64,000 bases of DNA, from the NCBI GenBank assembly GCA_050084985.1, contig JBITNC010000001.1, positions 52,824,001-52,888,000 on the forward strand, in the 5' to 3' direction. Below, piece after piece: positions 20,269-32,263 of the stretch. Position numbers and translations under genes: made by a program. The notes beneath the pieces are model-generated. The model made no database searches. It was not told where the DNA came from and worked only from the letters and a program-made list of their open reading frames with translations. Every line of letters begins with the position of its first letter. The first letter of the stretch is position 1. The DNA comes from Nageia nagi (taxonomy: Eukaryota; Pinophyta).

Positions 20269-23200
20269 TTACTCTTTTAGTAGGGGCAAGTTGACCAACT
20301 TCATCCCGGGTTTTACCCTCTTTTTATCTTTCTTATCTTCTTCTGACAATAAAGTTAATTTTAGCTCAATATTCTCCCAAGCTGTTATATCATTCTCCAT
20401 TTGATGAATTATATCCATTTTTTTAAATACTTCACTTTTCATTTATGGCCATTTATTAATAATTATTTTACTCAAATCTAGTATCCCAACTTTTAATTTA
20501 TTAAATTTGCTGATATGATATGCTAGAAATTTCTCATCCCCTAACTCATTATCCATTTCCATAATTAAATAAATTAGGAATTCCCTTAAATTTAAAACAT
20601 TCATTATCTATTCCAACCCCATTTTATTGAATTTTTTGGTAATAATGTCAATCTCCCTTAGCCTTTTATTAATCCATGTTTCCAAATCACCTTCCTATTC
20701 TAATGAAAACCATTCATACCTGCTAAAAATATACTTGATAGTGGTCATTAAGCCATCATATTTATATACGGATGAATATCTTATTTCAAAATAATATTCA
20801 TTAAATTGGATATAGGAGATTTCAAATGCTCTACATTTCTCTTTTTGTTCTTTGAATCTATTTTGCAAGTATGTCATACAATATATAACTTCTCCAAAAT
20901 TTGCAAAGAAATTTGCCAAATGAGGTAATTTACAATTAACTCACCTTAATGCCATGTCCTTAGCATGCCTTAGTGATGCTTGGCACTAAGAGCTTGCAAA
21001 ATTCTCAACAATTAACCTCATTTTAACTTCCCTTGCTTTTTCTTCTAGCTCATATGGCTTTGTATGAATTTGAGCATTCATAAGAGAGGATATTCCCTGA
21101 ACTTTTGTTTCTATATTATTAATTTCCTTTATTTGAACATTAGTGATTTCCTATAATTGAATATTGGTGCCCCATATTTAGTCATTATTTTCTTTGAGAA
21201 ATGCCTCATATTTTCTTTCAAATTATCATATGACAATTAGTTAAATTATTTTGCTATGGTCCTCAAAGTATCAATGGTGACACCTTTTTCTTGTAATATA
21301 GTTGTTCCTATGTGAGGATCATTAGAAATTATTATGCCAACAAGAATAAGGATTTGCAAATCCATTATGGGAGCATTAGTGGGTCCATCAGTGATATGTG
21401 CTTCCATTGGATCACTACCAAATTCTATTACTCCTACTTCTCCATCATCAATTTGAAAAAAAAAATACTGATGGTTGGATTACCTTCCTCAGTTCTTCCT
21501 TATGTGATCTTGGCTTTTTGATGCGAAGGAGAATTGTCCTCTTTAGGATAAAAATTTCTTATAATACTATCCATTCCTCCTTCTTTCTAGAATTTCCTAC
21601 TTTGGTAAGCATTAAGGATCTTCCTCTCTCCTCCAATAGTAATAGCATAAGGGACTATTGACTCATCTACATTCTTGGCCATATTATCCTCAACTTTTTT
21701 TTCATTTCCTTTGGTAAAAATTTCTTATTTGTTATACTAGAGGAGGAAGAGCTTATTGAGATTGAAAGTTGATTCTTATATAGTTGATTTATTCATTAAT
21801 GCTCCCAAAATGATATCCAATACTAAAGTTCTTTTTAGATAGCTTTGATAGTTTCCTCTTCTCTCTTTAAACTCAAATGAACCTTATGTTCCTTCAACAT
21901 TTGATATAATAGATCTTGTACCATATCTAGCAAGAGTGGCTCAAAGAATAAAGGATTTGTATTTATTGTTTCTTCTCTCAACCTCTTCAACTCCCCACTA
22001 TATTATCTTGGAAATTGTAAACTAGAATAATTCTCTTCTCAATCTAGCAAAAGCAACCCAAATCTCTTCAATTTCATTCATTGGATTTCCCCTCTTAATC
22101 CTTTTGTTGATTTCATCTTCAAACAAAAGCTCTCTATGTATAATAATAAGTTATTTATCAATATTTTAAATATATTCTTCTTGATGATGGTCAACATGGA
22201 TTAATAGTTGTTGTAATAATAATATCCAATTATATAAGGTGGTATGGGACCCTACATTTCTTTTTCATTAATTTTACCTTGTCATCTTCTACAATTTATC
22301 TCAAAATGTCCAAACAGATTAATGAGAATGGGGCATATTTTGACAATACCTTTGGGGGTAATTTTGAACCATAGACCCTTACATATGAATACTCTTCTAG
22401 TATAAAATACTCTACAATTTTTGTTTTGATAATAAATCAATTAAATAAGGGTTAATTCTACTAGGCATATTTCCATGTATGGCAAAAAACATTGCAAGGA
22501 GAAATTTATGATAAAAATCATTTCTAGTTGTAGCTCCTTCTCCCTCTCTTATCCAAGGCAATTTGTCTTGTACTAGATCTAGAATAGCATTGTCTTCCAA
22601 TTCATTAGTACCATTAGTCAATTGGCTTACCAATAAAGTGATAAAAAAAGAGTAATAATAGACTCATGGAATTGATTCTTTGATATCCTTCTTTTGGTTT
22701 ATGAACATTTTCATTGATAACAACTAACCACAAATATTGGTATGAATAAATTACTCACATTCATAAGGTATAACCTCATATCTTGCTAACACATCATGAA
22801 TAGTGGCCAAAAACTCTCTAGTTGTATATTAAAACTCTCTTTTCCCAAAATTGCATTAATCATATCTACATAATCCATGGCCCAAATATTTAATATCTTA
22901 TTTTTGAATGGAAAATGATCCCTATTTCCATTTGCATGTACAAAAACATTATCAAATACATTTATCAACAAATCCTAAACTCTATTCACTATTGTTTTAT
23001 AAATACATGGTTTTATCTCCTCCTTTCAATCAAAACACCTCTCTGATAGTTTGAGGTTTCAAACTAAAATCTATTTTTGTAGTTGGCTTCATGAATGCCC
23101 TTGCATTATTTCATAGGCTTGAACTAACCATACCAATAGGTTAGGGGAGAAAACTACCAAAGGATAAACCAGTCTACCCAAATTTGAATCCCATACTTAC

Positions 23201-23458
23201 CTTATGCATAGTGTTTTGTTTATATATTTCTTTATTTTTTTCCATAATTTGTACATTAGTGAAGCATTTTTTTCCCAAAAGTTCTTTTGCAAACTTAAAT
23301 AAATATAGGTCTTGAGTCTCTAGTTTATTTAGTATAGAATTAGGAATAGGCTTCCCCTTCATATGCATTTTTATTATTTTAATCATGTAGTAGGAAATAT
23401 GATGCCTACTTCTATCTAATTCATATGGTGTGAGAGTTGTAACCTAAAATTCTTCCAT
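20269..23458 (-). pseudogene. Long decayed frame of unknown function, about 1,060 codons
   Basis: Reading leftward from an ATG at 23456-23458 to a TAA at 20269-20271. It opens with MEEF, stop, VTTLTPYELDRSRHHISYYMIKI and ELLGKKCFTNVQIMEKNK, with TAG stops that replace likely Gln. The middle holds KNKILNIWAMDYVDMINAI and GEGATTRNDFYHKFLLAMFF and then INPYLIDLL (22400-22640). The last third is rich in charged helix (KEQKEKCRAFEI, IDIITKKFNKMGLE) and ends NLPLLKE. Several frame changes. I recognise no domain. The middle motif resembles the fragment at 48930-50290, and the general layout (aromatic N-terminal part, charged helical tail, lying just before an LTR) resembles the accessory frame of gypsy elements A and B. 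It may be the accessory gene of a third retroelement. Confidence 0.55.
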
Positions 23459-24138
23459 TACTTAAAAGGTAAATTATCAAAGAAATGGAAGAAAGATTTA
23501 CAATTCTCATATAGTAAAATAATTAAGAAAATAGACAAATCTCAAACCTAATAATCCTCTAATTATGCTTTAGCAAACAACTCTATGACTTTCTCTAGCT
23601 TCATAATGCTTTGCTATATCTCCTTTAGCTCTGTAATTCCTTTCAAGTTTGAATAATAGTTACTAAATTGTGCTACTGGAATTTGCTCATAATAGCATGA
23701 TCAATGAAATATTTATGGATAGTTGTTAAATGTCACTCCTTCATATGGCTTTTACTAGATTTTGGTGGCTCAAGTGTCAAGAATATCTACTATCACTATC
23801 ATTATTTAATGTAGTGTTGTACTCATGATTTTCATAATTTTCCTATATGTTACCTCCTTCATCTGCTAGTAGGATCTTGCAGGAGTGCTAATTGTGTTTC
23901 ATGCATGTTGTGAGTTCAAACTTCATGACCTTTGTTACTATTTAATTTGCTATATCTATGGCTAAATTATATGAATATGATCTCTTATTTTCATGATGAT
24001 GACTTACACATACTTATTTTCATGAATATGAATTACACAGTAGCATCCCTTAATCATATTCTTCATTGGCTGATTTGGATGGTGGTAATTGCTCCATCTC
24101 TTAGTGGGTTATTGCATAATGCCCTTGTTTCCTAGTTA
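23459..24138. other. Non-coding, nothing recognised
   Basis: About 680 bases before the tandem block. I looked on the minus strand for an integrase that would link the long frame at 20269-23458 to a retroelement and found none. Confidence 0.5.
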
Positions 24139-24660
24139 CCATTCCACACTGTATTACCTTTTGCTTAACCTTCATGCTATTTCCTTTTGATCTATAATTA
24201 TGTAAAGTCTCATTTATGGGCACTACATCATGGGGCCTCAATGTGTCCATGTTACCATTACATAATGTATGCTTTTTACTTAACTTTTATGTTATTTACT
24301 TGCGATCTATGATTACACAAAGTCTTATTTGTGGGAACTACATCATAGGGCCTCCACATGTCCATGTTACCATTACACAATGTATTATTTTTGCTTAACC
24401 TCTATGCTATTTTCTTATGGTCTATGGTTATGTAAAATCTCATCTACGAGCATTGCATTACAAGGTCTCCATGTGTCTTCTCTGATCATTCATTCCTCTC
24501 ATTCGTGTTGTCATATCACCACCATGTGTCCTAGTTGACCATTACACATTGTATTCCCTTTTGCTTAACCTTTGTGCTATTTCGTTGTGATCTATGGTTG
24601 CATAAAGTATCATCTTTTGATGTTGATTCATAGGGCCTCCACATTTCTCCTTTGGTCAAT
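24139..24660 (+). repeat. Tandem repeat, unit about 115 bp, four copies
   Basis: Units start with ccattacacaatgtatt or a close form at 24139, 24255, 24370 and 24539. They continue with tttgcttaacctttatgctatttcc, a phrase like gatctatggttatgtaaagtctcat, and end near gggcctccacatgtcc. Spacings are 116, 115 and 169; the third unit holds an extra 54 bases. Short readable frames across it are by-products. Confidence 0.88.
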
Positions 24661-25985
24661 CAATCTTCTCATCCAGTCAATCATGTTGCCTTATTACCTC
24701 TAATTAGTTTTACTTCATGATTTGAAATTTATTAAACATTTCATTTATATATAAAAAATATTTATTAAAATTAATATGGTCAACTTTGTATTAAATTTTT
24801 AATAAATCAAAATAGTTGGCCATGTTTATGACTAGATAGATGATGTGACATTTTGACTTCCCACCCCCACCCCCTTGGCTACCATTATAGTTATGCCTCT
24901 CAGAATAATTATTATTATTATTAAAATAACATTAGAATACATGAAATTCATAAAATTTTACAAAAACATAAGGAAAGTAAGCTTTTGTTTCAAATTTTAT
25001 CAATCCTATATTTAGACTTTTGTTTTTGGGAATTACCTTTTTTCTTTTTTGACTTTTAAATTAGCCATTTTTTCTATACCCCCTTCTATGAGAATGACCA
25101 AATTACTAATCAAAAGTGAATCAAAATAGCCAAATTTTCTATAATTATGAATTATAAATGTTTCTTAAAATTTATCCTGATGTGTATGCCTTATTTTTTA
25201 TGAAGAGGCATTGTTAAAAAGACATAAAAAATGTTCATGAAAAATCATGAAAGGTGATAGATGATGAATATAGTAGTTATAGATGAAGATAAGGCTATAA
25301 AAAATGTGATATTGTTAGTTGTAAATATTATTAAATATTCAATCAAAGTAGAGAGTTTGGTGGAAAATGCCCAAAGTCTTTCAATTTATTTAACATAGAG
25401 ATCATAATGCCTCATGATAAGATGACCTAGGTGAGTTATGGATATTATGTTGAAAATCCCTATGGGTACCTCTTCATGAGAAATTTTGAACTCATACAAG
25501 GTGGGAATTAAAGTGTTAGGTACATAAAATGAGTGAATTCCTAAAAACAATCTAGTGTAGGTTCAGGTGGAAATGGTGACATTGATGAATGAAGAAAAAT
25601 AAAATTTTTGATATGCAAGAGAAATTGTGAAGATGGCATATATCCAATATCATAATGTTGGGTTGTGGCTTGATAAATTATACAAAATTGATGACACAAT
25701 GTTGCATATCCTTATTTTTAATAAGTAATTAGACAACCACTCCTTTTTGATAAAAATTATACATACAATTTTAAATGACCCAATGGTGAAATTGCTAGGA
25801 ACGTAAAGAAACACAAGTGATTTGGATGTCAATGATATCCAGAAATTATCATTAAAGGAAAAAAAAATTATGTTGAAATGAATTTAATATTAAAATATAA
25901 TAAATGATATCTAGCCCTATATTCATTATCATTCATATTTAACACCTTTTGACACATTTATCAGCATTGGTAGGGTCCATCCAAA
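24661..25985. other. Non-coding, nothing recognised
   Basis: AT-rich sequence with a short (TTA)n run near 24908 and a C-rich stretch cccacccccaccccc near 24861. Between 25200 and 25880 I see text that might be an old coding relic, but no motif that I can name. Confidence 0.4.
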
Positions 25986-26640
25986 GTCACCTACTTAGGC
26001 CAAAGGATCGTATTAGGATTGATTGGTATTTCTCTTTAGGAGAATCACATTGTATTTTTCATCAAGAGGATTGCATTGGTATCACCTAGTAGGATTACAT
26101 TAGTTTCCATAATAGGATCACATTGGTATCCTATTTTAAAATTGCATGTGCCCCAACCCAGTATTCTACATAGGATACTAATATGATGCTATCATTTTGT
26201 ACTATAACCACATGTTTGTAGGAAGGATCCTTATACTAGTTTATAAGAAGGATCACATTTATATTTTATTTTTGAAATTTTAAATAGTAGGGTCACATTG
26301 GTATCTTGTATTTCAAATTTTAAATGATAGAATCATATTAGTATCCCATTACCTAAATTTTAAATGATAGGATCATATTGGTATCCATTAGTAGGATTGC
26401 ATTAGTATACTTTTTAATTTTAAATGTAAAGATATAAATATGATCCTATAGTAGGATTGCATTAGTATCCTCCATTTTAATTTGAAACTGAAGGATGCCA
26501 ATAATGATTGCATTAGTATCTTAGTTTTTAATTTAAAAATAGAAGGATACAAATGTGATCTAACTATAGGATCGCATTCATATCCTACTTTTTAATTTAA
26601 AATAAAATAATACCAATATGATCCTCCATTCATATGTATC
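25986..26640. repeat. Dense array of an 18-bp motif in both orientations
   Basis: The motif TAGGATYRCATTRGTATCC recurs about thirteen times directly (clear at 26087, 26114, 26369, 26390, 26452 and 26561, looser at 26003, 26065, 26243, 26290, 26328, 26494) and several times inverted (26163, 26430, 26545, 26610). Spacing varies from about 20 to 130 bases. It looks like a decayed short satellite or a palindrome-rich LTR part. Confidence 0.75.
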
Positions 26641-26789
26641 AATGATTAATCATTCACCACCCTAATATCACCAACCATAATCAATTCATAATTATTTTAT
26701 CAAACAAGCATCATGGAGAAGCTGGGTGGAGGTCGAAGGAGTTGAAACCCTAATCGATTATGTGCAGATGTTTCGAGTAAGATATCTTG

Positions 26790-27470
26790 ATTGCATTCTA
26801 TGAAATTATGTTTACATCATGCTTATTTATTTAAGCATTCATGATCATAACTTTTCATGAATGAGTTTCATACATGTCTTGAATTATTGTCCCATGAAAT
26901 TGTGTTTGCATCATGCATTTATAAGATTCTTGGGCCTCATGTATCTTGCATAATTTTCATCAATGTTTATCAAGGTATTGACAACCTCAACATTCAATTT
27001 AAACCTTGAATACCCATTATGTGTTTATGTTGTGATTATTGCAGTCCATGAAACTATGTTTACATCATACAAATTATTAAATGGTTATTGCAATCCTTTT
27101 ATATTCTTGCATATTTTACATACATGTTATCAGGGCATCCATAATCAAAACATTCAAGCTAAACCTTGAATACCCATTAAGTGCATATATTATGATTATT
27201 GCATTCCATGAAACTATGTTTGTATCATGAAAACTCTTAAATTATTATTGCAACCTTGTTATATTATTGCATATTTTGCATACATGTTTATCCAAGCATT
27301 CACAACCACAACATTTAAGTTAAACATTGAATACTCTTTACATGCATATCTTGTGATTATTATAGTCCATGAAACTATGTTTATATGCAAATTCTTATAC
27401 GATTATTGCAATCTTGTTGTATTCTTGCATATTTTGCATACATGTTTATTAGGGAATACATGAACTTTAG
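26790..27470 (+). repeat. Tandem repeat, unit about 160 bp, four to five copies
   Basis: The anchor ccatgaaactatgttt and its variants occur at 26799, 26891, 27046, 27206 and 27367, with the last three spaced 160 and 161. Units also share cattcaatttaaaccttgaatacccatt and gcatattttgcatacatgttta. A related diverged copy lies at 46860-47020. No coding value. Confidence 0.88.
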
Positions 27471-28736
27471 TCCTAAAATACAAAACATCAAAATGTTTGA
27501 ATCATAAAATCCAATATGGTCCTTCCAGGTCCTTAACTTAAGTAATATATATACAATATAGTAGGGGATATTCTAAGGATGGTAGCAAAAAATAATATGA
27601 TCACACAATATTGAAGGTCTTTTATGTAATTTAATAACAGGTTGGAATGAATTCCCAAATAGATTGCACTTGTATATGTGTTTACTTGCAATACAAATAC
27701 ATAATCATGGTTGTTAAAGACTTTTTTTAAATATGAATAATATAACTATCATAATAAAAGGGTGATAGTAAGAGAATTTGCTAAAATATAGATAATGTAA
27801 CTAACTATCTTAAGAAAAGGGTTAAGATAATTGCTAGGTGTTTATAATATTTGTAATGAAAATGATTTGGAGATCATGTATTTATGAAATATGGTAGATT
27901 TATAAAAATGTTGTAGCATTTTATAAGGAATAGGATGGCATTTTTAAATATTGGTTTTGAATTAATATTTATTTGAATATAATGTTTTTAAAATTTATTA
28001 TAGTTTGATCTTTTATAAGTTGTAGATGATGCTTTTATTTTGTTTTAGATTTATAATTTTATAAAAGGTGTTTTCTTCAACAAATGGGATTTTATTGATG
28101 ATATTTAATATGAAATAATAGTTAAATCAACTTATTAAGACCCATAATAAGGTTTAAATAGGATATTAAATTTACATTAATTATCTAGAACTAGATTGCA
28201 AGTGGTCCAAAATGATATAATCCAAAGTATGGGCAGTCTAAAACAAGAAATATCAAACCATGGGTTATTTTGGAAAGTGTGAAAATTTAGGATGAGATCT
28301 ATAGGATAGGAACAAACAATTTTCAAATGTTTTAAGCAAAGATAGGTCATATATTTGCATAACTTTTGAAAATTATAACAATCTATTATTCAATTAATAT
28401 AAAACAAACAGTAATCCTAAACAAGAATTTGTGGTTGAATATTTATTATTTTATTATTCATTTTTGCATTTATATTGTATAAGTAACACTATCATTTATA
28501 AGATGGAAATAACATTTACATATCCTTTGAAGGATTTTGTGATATAACTTTTATATTTCATTTTCATTTCTATTGATTTGAAGGTTTTTGCAATCTAATA
28601 GTAGGTTGGAATGAATTTCTAAAGAGATTATGCTTGTATCCTTGTCTTCCTACAATACAACTATAGGATCATGGTAGTCAAATAATTTTCTAAAATAAAT
28701 CATTTTTTATAAAAAGCTTCATTCCATTTCCATTTA
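27471..28736. other. Non-coding, nothing recognised
   Basis: AT-rich sequence. The phrase aggttggaatgaattcccaaatagatt near 27640 comes back as aggttggaatgaatttctaaagagatt near 28603, with matching text on both sides (agattatgcttgtatcc, acaatacaa), so a diverged direct repeat of about 100-200 bp is present. No gene found. Confidence 0.5.
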
Positions 28737-29165
28737 CTAATTAGAGATAAACACAATAACCATCCATATCACTTCTCCTTTTGTGATACATCTTATTATT
28801 TGTGGTTGGTAGACCAATCTTCCTAAAAATAGGAAGATAGTTATTATTAAGAAAATAAATTCTACCTCAAAAGAAGACCACAACCATTGTATTCTACATT
28901 GAAAGGAGACCACAATAATTGATAATAAAAAATAGAACCTCTTTTCTACTTCAAAGTCTTCACTACTATATTTATCTCTATCATCATCTTCATGGATAAG
29001 CATATTGACCATATTGATTGTTTAATGGATGTCATCCTTTTTGAGTTCTCCATTTTCATATTCTATTTGGCCACTATCCACAATATGTTTAACTTTTTCT
29101 TGAGATCAAGATAACCATTGGTGTAGTGTCCCTTAACTTGAATCATAACCACAATATATATATTT
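28737..29165 (-). pseudogene. Ty3/gypsy Gag C-terminal relic
   Basis: In minus sense, spread over two frames, the text reads HYTNG, LDLKKK and then HIVDSGQIEYENGELKK. This fits the Gag end of plant gypsy elements, where a zinc-binding HxxxxC segment is followed by LKxxIExLIxxGxIEY. The following MVNMLIHEDDDRDKYSSEDF is acidic. It is not the same gag as in element B. There is no protease after it, so it is an isolated fragment. Confidence 0.4.
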
Positions 29166-29589
29166 TTCTTTAACCATTTTGGTTTCTCTTCATAAACCTT
29201 GTAATAAATTAGAATAACTCAAAGTCATAAAATATCCTATTAGGTTTGAGAGAAGATTAATAAATCATCAAAGTGGCTATACATATTCATCTCCATGGTT
29301 GACCTTTGGATTACACATGAACTCTTCATATGCCCTTCCTTATTACTCCTAAAAATGAAGTAAATTATTATAGTCAAATTCACTAAATATAGTAAGTACT
29401 ACTACTATATTATAAATACCTTAATCCTAAGGATTAGGTGTCTAATATTTTCCCCCTTAATCTGAAGGGGTGTATGTAAGTCCAAGAATCTCTTTGAACT
29501 TCAAAAACTTTTCTCATCCAAGTGCTATGGTGAATATGTAAACAGTTTTCTCCTAAGTAAAATAATGTTCAATTACATTATTTTGGCCT

Positions 29590-31465
29590 ATACATGATAT
29601 TGAATCAAATAAAATTTGTGTTGATGTGTTTGGTTTGATCATGGAATTTAGGATTCTTGACCAATTATATTGCAAAAACATTATCAATCAAAAGTGGAGT
29701 TATTTGTTCTTCTTTCTCCTACAAATCTTCAAGTATATTTATGAGCCACACAATCTTCATTATTTCCTTTATGGTAGCCACATATTCTATCTTTGTAATG
29801 GAATATATTGGAATGGATTATTTTTGTGACCTCCAAGAGATAGTTTTACATCAAATACTCATGATATAGCTTGAATTCAAAATTCCATTCTCTTTATCTC
29901 CATCAAAGTTTGATTTTGAATATCTGATCAATTTAAATTCTATCACCTTGGAATATTTGAGTCCAAAATCTTGAGTTCCCTTCCTATATCTATGAACTCT
30001 CTTTGATGCAACCCAATGTCCTTTACATGATTTTTGCATAAACTAAGAAAGGATTCCAACCATAAATGAAATATTTTTCCTTGTTATGGTTACATAAATG
30101 ATGCTCTTATGAACTGAATATATTTTGTAGCATCCTAAAATTGGTTCCCTTTAATTAATTGCAAGTTTAAATCATGTTCCATTGGAGTATAAAGAGGTTT
30201 ACAATCTTGCATGTCAAATCTATTCAATAATTCTCTAACATAGTTTCTTTGGGAGATGAATATGTATCTAGATGTTTGATTCACTTAAACAAAACCTTTC
30301 TTCAATTCTTTTTTCACAGATGTAATGTATCCTTCAATGTTCCCTATTATCAAAAGATCATCTACATACAACAAAATAAATACTACAATATTGTTAACTT
30401 TCTTGACAAATAAAATTTCATCATCAAGATTATAGTGCTTAAAATTAATTTTTAAAAGATGCTTAGTAAGCTTTCCATACCATGCACAATGAGCTTGCTT
30501 TAGGTTGTATACCTTTTGTTCTTGACCTTTCATTACAAATCCTTATATTATGTTATGTACACATTCTCTTTAATATCATCATTCAAGAATGTTATCTTCA
30601 CATCCATTTGATGAACTTTCCACCCATAGTGATTTTACATAGAAAACAAAGAACATATGGTCACCCATTTAGCAAAACTATCATCACAATAAATACCTTA
30701 GTTATGTGTAAAACCTTTAGGCACTATCTTTACTTTGTGTTCCTCAAGTAAGCTAGTTGATTTGTACTTATTTTTGAATACCCACTTGTAACCTATTGGT
30801 ATTATTCCATATGGAGGATCTACCAACTTCCATGTTCTATTATTGATGAGAGTATCATATTATGTATTCATGGCTTCTTTCCACACATAATGAGAAAAAT
30901 CTTGTTTAAAGGTAGTTAGCTATTAGTTTGCATAGAAATTCAACTCACACTCAAAAGGATATTTTCATCATCTAAATTTGAATCTTCTATCGATCCATCT
31001 TCTTGTCTAGCTTGATAGGAATTTTAGTTTTCATTTTCCATACTTCATCAAAATGAATAATTTCAAGTGTTTTGAAGAGCCATTTTGGAATCCTCATGAA
31101 TATTCAACATACCGATCACTAAAACTGTGCTAAAACCACATAATCCAACAAACCTTTTATTTCTAACTCTAATGAAATGGAAGAATTAGGAGGAGGAGGG
31201 GGTGCTTGAGATTCTTTCTATTTAGGATCAAGTATTGATTTCAAATTTTGGTCCAATATAAGGATCCCTCTTAAAGATTTGTAATCTCATAACTAACTTC
31301 AATAATGTACTTTCCATGGGTAAACATACCTAGGTGATCAAGTTGTTGCTCAATAATCATTGACACTCTTCAAATATTCAAGAAAAATCACATCCCTTGT
31401 AAAGAGGAATTTATTATTTACCTCATCATAAAGCATGTAACCTTTAGTAGTATCTAAGTACCATA
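29590..31465 (-). pseudogene. Ty1/copia fragment: integrase tail, RT, RNase H
   Basis: Minus strand, from the right: GYMLYDEVNNKFLF with TRDVIFLE (integrase C-terminus, 31370-31440). Next a linker, then RT beginning at WKEAMNT (30885), NRTWKLVDPPYG, GYKWVFKNKYKS, HQMDVKITFLNDDIKENVYI, HCAWYGKLTKHL and YVDD intact at 30357-30368. Then HWVASKRVHRYRKGTQDFGL (about 30010), NFDGDKENG, and the RNase H end LVKNPKFHDQTKHINTNFI (about 29610-29670). Multiple stops and shifts. Both ends are truncated: there is no gag and no LTR on this strand. The right end abuts an oppositely oriented copia 3' end at 31470. Confidence 0.92.
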
Positions 31466-31469
31466 ATAA

Positions 31470-32263
31470 AATGTAGTGGTGACTTATAGTGCTTCATTGA
31501 TCAATTCATCGATGGCATTACTTAGTTCATTTCTCTTGTGATTGATATGAATGTTAATATGATGCATCTAAATAATATTGTTTATGAATTACTTGTAGGT
31601 TGTAGGTTTCATATTGAGAATATAGGTTACTTACTTCAGGTGGGCAGGATCATGAAGGCTCACATGTCAACTTAGTGTTGATTGACTACACTTTACAGTG
31701 AGACCAGTTATGGTTAATAATTGTATTGTAAACCATTTTTTCAAATGTTAATATAGTTAGTCTCAAAATAAGATCTTGCTTATTTTTTAATGATGTAAAA
31801 GTTCTCATCTCCACTTGTATCTCTATGGAGGAGAACTCTCTTTCTCTTCTTCTTTTCTCTATGTTCTATCCCAATATTACATTAAGGGGAAGTATTAGAA
31901 TTTGTAATGTAATATTTTTCTTTAATGTAAATTCACTTAATGCTTAAAGTATATTTAGATACCTTAAATCATTAAAGGAATAAAAATAGGAAAAGGATTA
32001 AAATAGGTAAGGGATTAAATATAGAGTGGGTGTCTTCCTATAAATAGAGAAGAACCCCCTCTCTCATATGGTAAAATTGTTATGCAAGCTTTGGTATAGG
32101 TTTAGAGAGAGAGAAGAGATTTTGTAAGAGAGGTCCTTGAAAATAATAAGATCTTAGTTAGTGGACGTACTCCCAAGGAGGGAGGAACCACTTGACATCT
32201 TGTGTTATTTGTGAGATTGGTTTATGTTATTGTGCTATTATGTTGATGTTGTAAGTTCCTTCT
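31470..32263 (+). mobile_element. Copia 3' end: 3' UTR, polypurine tract and LTR
   Basis: Matches the reverse complement of copia element C from about 56060 to 55159: gacttatagtgc at 31469, gttacttacttcag (31627), tggttaat..ttgta (31710), ctctatggaggagaactctc (31824), attaaggggaag as polypurine tract (31881-31892), then an LTR at 31893-32263. The LTR starts TATTAGAATTTG where element C has TGTTGGAATG, so its terminal TG is mutated. It has a TATA box TATAAATA at 32039-32046 and ends gtaagttccttct. It is shorter (371 versus 501 bp) than the element C LTR. No coding part is left. Confidence 0.82.

Noticed and set aside
24855-24880. C-rich run that might form a G-quadruplex on the minus strand
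   Set aside because: Only three C-runs are present; a fourth run for a standard quadruplex is not there.
26000-26640. CRISPR-like array because of regularly recurring short motif
   Set aside because: Spacing is irregular, copies occur in both orientations and the DNA is plant nuclear; no cas-like genes.
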